Positions 1-4,908 of a DNA stretch of 5,940 bases are shown one piece after another. Every line of letters starts with the position of its first letter. Within the stretch, counting starts at the first letter, position 1. The notes under the pieces were generated by a model. That model saw only the letters and a list, made by a program, of their open reading frames with translations, did no database searches and was not told the DNA's origin. Source of the stretch: Gemmatimonadota bacterium (GTDB lineage: Bacteria > Gemmatimonadota > Gemmatimonadetes > Longimicrobiales > UBA6960). The stretch lies in assembly GCA_022564535.1 (NCBI GenBank), contig JADFLD010000147.1:1-5940 (forward strand), read 5' to 3'. The translations under genes and the position numbers were made by a program.

Positions 1-1
1 C

Positions 2-121
2 GATGAGGCCAAGGTCGACGGAACTCTGCTGCGGAGCGGCTACATCGCCCTCCAGAGCGAAAGCCACCCGATACAATTCCGTCGGGTTCTCATCCGTGAA
101 CTGGGCACGGGATCTTCCTGA
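2..121 (+). CDS. 3-keto-disaccharide hydrolase (DUF1080) domain protein, C-terminal end only
   Basis: An open + frame enters from the left edge and stops at TGA 119-121, leaving 39 residues. The tail contains RSGYIALQSESHPIQFRRV followed by LIREL. A run of the form G-Y-I-A-L-Q-x-E-x-H-P-I-x-F-R-x-x-x-L-R-E-L is the typical closing beta-strand pair of the DUF1080 fold, now named 3-keto-disaccharide hydrolase. Members are usually exported and have a concanavalin-like beta-sandwich. Characterised ones cleave glycosides whose C3 hydroxyl has been oxidised to a ketone. The gene is convergent with the GMC dehydrogenase, with 10 bases between the two stop codons, and that enzyme type makes the 3-keto substrate, which supports the reading. 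The catalytic region lies outside the window, so family membership rests on the C-terminal signature alone. The same fold appears in other carbohydrate-binding or hydrolase proteins, so substrate is unknown. Confidence 0.72.
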   Translation, partial: DEAKVDGTLLRSGYIALQSESHPIQFRRVLIRELGTGSS

Positions 122-131
122 AGCTGTCCGG

Positions 132-1820
132 CTACAGCGCTCCGTCGCTCACGAGCTGCACCGCGTGGTCCACCGCTCGGGCGGTCAGCGCCATGTAGGT
201 CAGGCTCGGATTCTGGTTCGCGCTCGACGCCATGCACCCTCCGTCGGTGATGAACAGGTTGGGAACGTCCCACGATTGATTCCACCCGTTGAGCACAGAA
301 GTCTCCGGATCACGGCCCATACGCGCAGTCCCCATCTCGTGAATGGTCAGGCCGGGCGGGTTGTCTTCGACGAAAGTCTCTATGTCCGTAGCGCCTGCGG
401 CCTCGAGCATCTCCGCAGCCTGAACCGACATGTCCTGCAGCGCGGCGCGTTCATTGTCGCTCCAGGCGCAGTGTATTCGTAAGACCGGGATGCCCCAGGC
501 ATCGACCTTGTCCTGGTCCAGGGTGACGTAGTTGCTCTCACGGGGCAAGCACTCGCCGAAGCCGTAGAAGCTCATTTGCCAAGGTCCCGGTGTCCGGAGG
601 GCGTGCTTGTAGTCGGCCCCGAAACCGGTCATCGAGTTCCCTCGACCCCAACTGGGGCGACTCGCACCGCCCTGGTATGCGTATCCGCGCAGGAAATCAG
701 GATGCTGGTCGGTCACGTTCCTGAAGCGTGGCACGTAGATGCCGTTGGGCCGCCGGCCATAGGTCCACCGGTCGGTCATGCCGGGAATTCCACCCTGAGC
801 CCCTCCCCCCATGGTGTGGTCCATGAGGTTGCGGCCGAGCTGACCCGAAGAGTTGCAGAGCCCGTCCGGCCACCGCTCCGTCGATGAGTTGAGGAGTATG
901 CGCACCGACTCCAGGGCAGAGGCGCACATGAAGATGAGGCGGCCGTGAAACTCCAACTCCTCGTGCGACTCTGCGTCGATGACACGGACCCCGGAGGCAC
1001 GACCCGTCGCCGGGTCGTAGATCACGCTGTGAACCACGCTGTGAGGGCGCAGCGTCATCCGGCCCGTGGCCACAGCGGCGGGCAGGGTCGCGGCCTGGGA
1101 GCTGAAGTAGGAGTGTGTCGTACAGCCTCGCTCGCAGGTGCCGCAGAAGTGGCAGGCCTGCCGGCCCCCATGCTCCTGCGTGAGGATGGCCACCCGTCCG
1201 ATGGTCAAGAGCCTCTCTCCACCGAAGTGACCCTGCAACGCCTCGCGGACGTGCCGTTCGGCGCAGTTGAGGTCCATGGGTGGTAGGAATCGGCTGTCCG
1301 GGAGTTGGGCGAGCCCCTCGGCCTGCCCGCTCACTCCGATGAACCGCTCCACGTAGTCGTACCAGGGCTCGATGTCGGCGTAACGGATCGGCCAGTCCAC
1401 TCCGAAGCCATCTCGGGCGTTGGCCTCGAAGTCGAGGTCGCTCCAGCGATAGACCTGGCGCCCCCAGACGAGGGATCGCCCTCCGACCTGACGCGATCGA
1501 ATCCACGAAAACGGCTTGCCCTCCCCGGTCGTGTAGGGGTTGAGATCGTCGCGCACGAAGAACTTCTCGCTCCATGCGTCGCACGCGTAGCACTCGCTCT
1601 GGATCGGACGCTCGCGCGCCTGCTTCACCCGGTCCCGTCGACCTCGGAACGGAAGCTCGTAGGGCTGCTTGAGCATGACGTAGTCGGTCTCCGGGTCGAT
1701 CGGCCGTCCGGCCTCGAGCACCAGGGTGCGCATGCCACGCTCGGCCAGCTCCTTCGCGGCCCAGCCGCCGGTGATGCCTGATCCCACGACGATCGCGTCG
1801 TACCGCTCCTGTCTAGCCAC
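132..1820 (-). CDS. FAD-dependent GMC oxidoreductase, glucoside 3-dehydrogenase-like catalytic subunit
   Basis: A 562-residue flavoprotein predicted to oxidise a sugar or other alcohol, probably C3 of a glycoside, in the periplasm. Numbered from the GTG at 1818-1820, it shows the dinucleotide-binding loop GSGITGG (13-19) and LVLEAG (33-38). The FAD-contact segment VGGRSLVWGRQ lies near 112-122. The C-terminal GMC domain carries HEMGTARMG (H494) and SANQNPSLT (N537). H and N are 43 residues apart, as for the catalytic His/Asn pair of cellobiose dehydrogenase and FAD-glucose dehydrogenase. Cysteines at 223, 226, 229 and 233 (CHFCGTCERGC) suggest an iron-sulfur cluster. There is no signal peptide, so export probably depends on the Tat-leader partner encoded just upstream, whose stop codon it overlaps by 8 bases. 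A GTG at 1851-1853 would add 11 residues, but it has no ribosome site, whereas GGAG sits six bases before 1820. It could also be a gluconate- or sorbitol-type dehydrogenase; the substrate cannot be read from sequence. Confidence 0.93.
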   Translation of the reverse strand: MARQERYDAIVVGSGITGGWAAKELAERGMRTLVLEAGRPIDPETDYVMLKQPYELPFRGRRDRVKQARERPIQSECYACDAWSEKFFVRDDLNPYTTGEGKPFSWIRSRQVGGRSLVWGRQVYRWSDLDFEANARDGFGVDWPIRYADIEPWYDYVERFIGVSGQAEGLAQLPDSRFLPPMDLNCAERHVREALQGHFGGERLLTIGRVAILTQEHGGRQACHFCGTCERGCTTHSYFSSQAATLPAAVATGRMTLRPHSVVHSVIYDPATGRASGVRVIDAESHEELEFHGRLIFMCASALESVRILLNSSTERWPDGLCNSSGQLGRNLMDHTMGGGAQGGIPGMTDRWTYGRRPNGIYVPRFRNVTDQHPDFLRGYAYQGGASRPSWGRGNSMTGFGADYKHALRTPGPWQMSFYGFGECLPRESNYVTLDQDKVDAWGIPVLRIHCAWSDNERAALQDMSVQAAEMLEAAGATDIETFVEDNPPGLTIHEMGTARMGRDPETSVLNGWNQSWDVPNLFITDGGCMASSANQNPSLTYMALTARAVDHAVQLVSDGAL

Positions 1821-2394
1821 GGTCGACTCCAGGAACGGGGCGGGTGACCTCACGTACGTCGACGCAGCCGTCGTAACGACCGGGTAATCTCCGGAACATC
1901 AACTCCTCGCGCATGCCGACCTCGGAGTTGTAGTAGCCATAGAGGACGAGGCCACGGAATCGATGGAAGAAGGGGGTCGGGGCATCGCTCCGCGCCTCCA
2001 TCAGCGTGGCGCCCTCCGCTTCGAGTCCCGCCAAGATCGCGGACTGCGTATCGGCGCCGACATGTGGGAAGCGAACCCCCGTGAGTGCCTCCGAGTGCTC
2101 GTCCAGGTGCGCCAGGCCCCGCATGAAGTGCTCGCGTTGCTCCGCGTCGTACCACTCCGAAACGATCGCCTCGATGAATTCCGCGACGCCGGCTTCCGAC
2201 GCCCCCGGCGTGTCGGTGGTCGGAATGATCGCTTCGGCCATCGCGTCGACCGCCTCGCGCTGCTCCGAGGTGAAGAAGGCGCGTCCCGTGAGGCTCGTCA
2301 CACCCGCTTCCATGATCGCAGCGAGTTGTCCCGGGGACAGGCCGGCGAGGGTCGCAGATGCGCTCATCACGCGCAGCAGTTGGCGTCGATCCAT
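1813..2394 (-). CDS. Gluconate 2-dehydrogenase subunit 3 family protein with twin-arginine leader
   Basis: A 193-residue small subunit, the usual partner of sugar-oxidising GMC flavoproteins in the periplasm. The N-terminus MDRRQLLRVMSASATLAGL has the twin-arginine pattern (RRQLLR) followed by a short, weakly hydrophobic stretch. This fits Tat export, and such a leader usually also carries the folded, leaderless flavoprotein. Family hallmarks are IIPTTDTPGA (56-65), and FFHRFRGLVLYGYYNSEVG followed by MREEL near 142-165. The length is normal for the family. No clear signal-peptidase site is visible, so the leader could remain as an anchor. ATG at 2392-2394 is the first start; upstream there is only a weak GGA-containing site. 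It is the first gene of a two-gene operon with the GMC subunit (8-base overlap, translation likely coupled). A third subunit, a c-type cytochrome, is common in these complexes but is not seen here. Confidence 0.9.
   Translation of the reverse strand: MDRRQLLRVMSASATLAGLSPGQLAAIMEAGVTSLTGRAFFTSEQREAVDAMAEAIIPTTDTPGASEAGVAEFIEAIVSEWYDAEQREHFMRGLAHLDEHSEALTGVRFPHVGADTQSAILAGLEAEGATLMEARSDAPTPFFHRFRGLVLYGYYNSEVGMREELMFRRLPGRYDGCVDVREVTRPVPGVDRG
1827..1830 (-). promoter_or_regulatory. Ribosome binding site deciding the GTG start of the GMC subunit
   Basis: On the minus strand GGAG precedes the GTG at 1818-1820 with a six-base spacer (TCGACC). It lies inside the end of the small-subunit gene, so ribosomes finishing that gene are well placed to restart. 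The more upstream in-frame GTG at 1851-1853 has no purine-rich stretch at a suitable distance. Confidence 0.6.
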
Positions 2395-2563
2395 GGTCCG
2401 TTCTCGTCAGGGGCGACGTCGAATGTCGGGAATCGGTGGATCGGAGGCAACGCGGCTTAAAGTCCTGACGCGAAGTGCCGATCACTCGGGAGGACAGCTT
2501 GGATCGCGAGCTGCGGCTTCGATCCCGTTCACTTGAGCCCGATTCGTACTGGAACAGAAGCGT
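2395..2563. promoter_or_regulatory. Divergent intergenic region between the dehydrogenase and lipoprotein operons
   Basis: This 169-base gap separates two outward-facing operons, so promoters for both must lie in it unless they are internal to genes. I see no convincing sigma-70 -35/-10 pair on either strand; the best AT-rich patch is CTTTAA-like sequence around 2456-2462. A hairpin sits at 2501-2525. A 7-base inverted repeat, CGTCAGG (2405-2411) and CCTGACG (2464-2470), is also present but could be chance at this length. No small gene with a plausible start and ribosome site is apparent. Confidence 0.4.
2501..2525. repeat. Imperfect inverted repeat / hairpin in the lipoprotein leader
   Basis: GGATCG (2501-2506) pairs perfectly with CGATCC (2520-2525). 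Inside, GAGC (2508-2511) pairs with GCTT (2516-2519; one G-T wobble) around a TGCG loop, with C2507 bulged. That gives about ten base pairs, 38 bases upstream of the lipoprotein ATG. It could be an operator or a 5'-leader stem in mRNA. No U-tract follows, so it does not look like an intrinsic terminator. Confidence 0.4.
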
Positions 2564-3583
2564 ATGAACCCTTCTCGCATGCTCCTCATCGCAGCCCCGA
2601 GCCTCCTGCTCTCAGGGTGCGACATCCCGTCCGCCGCTCCCATCATCGAGCAACGGTGGATTCTGACCGTCGAAGAGACCACGCTCGGTGTCGACGAGCT
2701 GCTCCCCACTTCGGTCACGGTCAGCGGCAGCACGTTCGATATCAGCGTGGATCCTGTCACGGCAGGCGCGAGCCTCCTCGACATGTGTCCGGACTGCGCG
2801 GCACTCGATGGGCTCGCCTTCGAGGTTCCCGTGCCGGCATTCAGTGGCTCATTCGGTTCGTCTCAGGCGCTGCCGACCGAGGTGATCTCCGCGGAAATCG
2901 TCGGGGGTTCCATCAGTATTCAGATCGACAACGGACTGAGCTTCGACCCGCTCGCGGGTGGGGGCACCATCGTCATCGAGGTCAGGAACGGTTCGGGTGG
3001 CCCCCTGTTGGGCGATCTGACCCTCGACGGAGCAACCGAGGTCCTGGCCCCGGGCGGCACCGTGACCCGTGTCTTGACGCTCGTCGCCGGAACGCTCGAC
3101 GCTCCGCTGGTCGCCACCACGGTGGTGAACGTCGCGGGCGGGCAAACGACCTTCGTCGACGTCGCCGAGACGATCGACGTAGTCGCCACGGTCAACTCGA
3201 TTCTGGTCAGCTCGCTAACGATCAACGTGCCGGGTCAGACGGTGACCATCGATCCCATAGCGGTGGACCTCGACGACATCGACAGCGACATGGCCGACCA
3301 TATCGTTCAGGGCGCGATCATACTGGACGTTGAGAACCCGTTCGCGGTATCGCTGAACGGAGACGTCGACATCGGTCCGACCACGAAGAGCTTCGCCATT
3401 TCCGGGGCGGGTACTTCGAGGGTCAGCCTCCTCTACACGGGCGACGAGTTGCGCTCGTTCATCGGGCTCGCTGGCGCGACGTTTTCGGGCTCGGGGACGG
3501 CGATCGGCTCGGCGGTGACGATCCGGCCCGGCCAGATGATGACGATTGAAGTCACCCTCGATCTTACGATCGAAATCGGCTAG
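2564..3583 (+). CDS. Predicted lipoprotein of unknown function, beta-rich
   Basis: A 339-residue protein I cannot assign to a named family. MNPSRM precedes a short hydrophobic stretch ending in the lipobox L-S-G-C, so C19 should be lipidated after signal peptidase II cleavage. Aspartate follows at +2. The mature part alternates short hydrophobic beta-strands with Gly/Thr/Asp-rich turns and has almost no lysine, which suggests an all-beta exported domain. A CPDC motif lies at 75-78, the only other cysteines. Segments near 115-150 and 245-270, including IILDVENPF, look like strands of LEA/WHy-type or Ig-like domains, but this is weak. ATG 2564 is chosen because it leaves an arginine before the hydrophobic core and has GGAA eight bases upstream; ATG 2579 is possible. 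It precedes an outer-membrane barrel gene by ten bases, so a role as that barrel's lipoprotein partner is the best inference. Confidence 0.85.
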   Translation: MNPSRMLLIAAPSLLLSGCDIPSAAPIIEQRWILTVEETTLGVDELLPTSVTVSGSTFDISVDPVTAGASLLDMCPDCAALDGLAFEVPVPAFSGSFGSSQALPTEVISAEIVGGSISIQIDNGLSFDPLAGGGTIVIEVRNGSGGPLLGDLTLDGATEVLAPGGTVTRVLTLVAGTLDAPLVATTVVNVAGGQTTFVDVAETIDVVATVNSILVSSLTINVPGQTVTIDPIAVDLDDIDSDMADHIVQGAIILDVENPFAVSLNGDVDIGPTTKSFAISGAGTSRVSLLYTGDELRSFIGLAGATFSGSGTAIGSAVTIRPGQMMTIEVTLDLTIEIG

Positions 3584-3586
3584 GAG
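3583..3586 (+). promoter_or_regulatory. Ribosome binding site of the barrel gene, overlapping the lipoprotein stop codon
   Basis: The sequence TAGGAG places GGAG (3583-3586) on the last base of the lipoprotein stop (3581-3583). A seven-base spacer leads to ATG 3594. This decides the start of the barrel gene against the upstream in-frame TTG at 3546, which lies within the lipoprotein gene, and it suggests coupled translation. Confidence 0.75.
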
Positions 3587-3593
3587 CACCCTC

Positions 3594-4889
3594 ATGCGCA
3601 CCCACCTCACAGTCAATGCAGTCGCTGCGATCGCGCTCGTCACGGCAGCGCTCGCTGCGCCCGCGCGGGCGCAGCTCGGCAACGCGAGCGCGTCCGGCTT
3701 GGCGCTGTCCTCCAACAACACGGCATCGGTGCGTGGCTTCGCAGCGATCAGCGTGAATCCGGCTGGGCTCGCGATGCCCGGGTCCGGCTTCAGCTTGGCG
3801 CTCGCCCCGGCGCAGGTTCGAGCCGGACTCGGACCGGTCACGCTCAGTGACCTCGCGAAATTCGAGGGCGTGGTCGTTCCAACCGCCACAAAGGAGTTGT
3901 GGCTCTCCGCGATCGAGGCGGCTGGCGGTCAGACGGCCCTGGTTCGGGCCGACGTCTCGGCGTTCGCGTTGACCGTGGGAAACCTAGGCCTTCAGGTATC
4001 TACCGTTGGTTCTGCGAAGATGAACCTGCCGGTAGGTGCGGCCGAAGCGATTCTCTATGGAAACGCGGGACGCACGGGCTCGGCCTCGGACCTCGACCTG
4101 ACGGGCCTGGACATCGACGCGTTCGTGATGACGACAGGCGCCCTCAGCTGGGCCTTTCCGGTCGGCCGCTTCAAATTCGGAGTTACCGGCAAATACATCG
4201 TGGGCAACGGCCTCGGCATCGTTCGGTCGAGCTCGGGATCGATCTCGAGCAACCCCATCCGCGTCACCCTCGACGCCCCAGTGGTGGCGACCTGCGAAGA
4301 CATCGTCGCCGGGGCTTGCACACGTGACTTCGCCGGCGGAGGGAAGGGCTACGGCCTCGACCTCGGTTTCATGATGGATTTGTCGTCGCTCACGATCGGG
4401 GCGTCGATCCAAAACGTCGTGAACACCTTCGGGTGGGACGTGGCCACGCTTTCATACCGCGAAGGAAGCGTTCTGTTCGAGCAAGGGTCCTCCGATGCGG
4501 ACTTCACCGAAGCGTCGTACGGGTTGGCTCCGACGTCTCTGAAGCAGGTCGTTGAAGAATTCACCATCAAGCCAAACGTACGAATCGGGGTGGCGCTCGA
4601 GTTACCCATGGGGCTCACCCTTACAGGCGACGTCCACCGCCGACTGAGCGATCATGGTATCGAGTTCCGACCCAAGAGCCACGCGGGCGTAGGCGTCGAG
4701 TTTCGAGGGCTCAAGATAGTGCATCTCCGCGGCGGCGCCGCCGTGACTACGCGGGGCAAGCAGTACAGTGGAGGCGTTTCCATCGTTCTTGGGCCGATCA
4801 ACTTCTCGGCGGCCACCGCCGTACGCCAAGGTGGGCCTTTTGACGACGTCGTGTTCGGTCAGTTCACGATTTCGTTCGGAAACCGCTGA
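3594..4889 (+). CDS. FadL/PorV-like outer-membrane beta-barrel protein
   Basis: A 431-residue exported protein predicted to form an outer-membrane barrel. The first 26 residues (MRTHL, then an Ala/Val-rich core, then APARA before Q27) are a classic Sec signal peptide with cleavage A-R-A|Q. Mature sequence near 40-60 contains ASVRGFAAISVNPAGLAMPG; the NPAGLA element is the hallmark N-terminal plug or first-strand motif of FadL-, PorV- and DUF5723-type barrels. The rest shows repeated amphipathic strands with Gly and aromatic girdles (for example FKFGVTGKYIVG, LTIGASIQNVVN, NVRIGVALELPMGLTLTGDV) and ends in strand residues VFGQFTISFGNR. Two cysteines at 234 and 242 sit in a probable loop and could form a disulfide. 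FadL relatives move hydrophobic compounds, and PorV types serve secretion; nothing here decides between them. It is co-transcribed with the upstream lipoprotein and ends 19 bases from the convergent toroid gene. Confidence 0.82.
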   Translation: MRTHLTVNAVAAIALVTAALAAPARAQLGNASASGLALSSNNTASVRGFAAISVNPAGLAMPGSGFSLALAPAQVRAGLGPVTLSDLAKFEGVVVPTATKELWLSAIEAAGGQTALVRADVSAFALTVGNLGLQVSTVGSAKMNLPVGAAEAILYGNAGRTGSASDLDLTGLDIDAFVMTTGALSWAFPVGRFKFGVTGKYIVGNGLGIVRSSSGSISSNPIRVTLDAPVVATCEDIVAGACTRDFAGGGKGYGLDLGFMMDLSSLTIGASIQNVVNTFGWDVATLSYREGSVLFEQGSSDADFTEASYGLAPTSLKQVVEEFTIKPNVRIGVALELPMGLTLTGDVHRRLSDHGIEFRPKSHAGVGVEFRGLKIVHLRGGAAVTTRGKQYSGGVSIVLGPINFSAATAVRQGGPFDDVVFGQFTISFGNR

Positions 4890-4908
4890 GCCCTCGGTCG
4901 AGCCCCGA

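Noticed and set aside
123..138. GCTGT/ACAGC hairpin across the convergent junction of the hydrolase and GMC genes
   Set aside because: The stem is only five pairs, no T-run follows on either strand, and it includes the GMC stop codon; too weak to call a terminator.
3..482. 159-codon + strand open frame at the left edge
   Set aside because: It is antisense to the GMC gene and to the better-supported frame at 2-121; the Arg/His-rich translation has no family features and is a typical GC-rich shadow.
697..1593. 298-codon minus-strand open frame inside the GMC gene
   Set aside because: It is an alternative frame of the same strand, with Arg/Pro/His-rich low-quality translation, while the overlapping frame has clear GMC motifs throughout.
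2405..2470. 7-base inverted repeat CGTCAGG / CCTGACG, 52 bases apart
   Set aside because: About one such match is expected by chance in a region this size; the flanks do not extend the pairing.
2533..3333. 266-codon + strand open frame overlapping the lipoprotein
   Set aside because: The translation is dominated by Arg, Gly, His and Asp, the mark of a shifted frame of GC-rich coding DNA; the lipobox frame is the real one.
4890..4908. Possible bidirectional terminator between the barrel and toroid genes
   Set aside because: The 19 bases hold only a four-pair stem (TCGG/CCGA) and no T-run.
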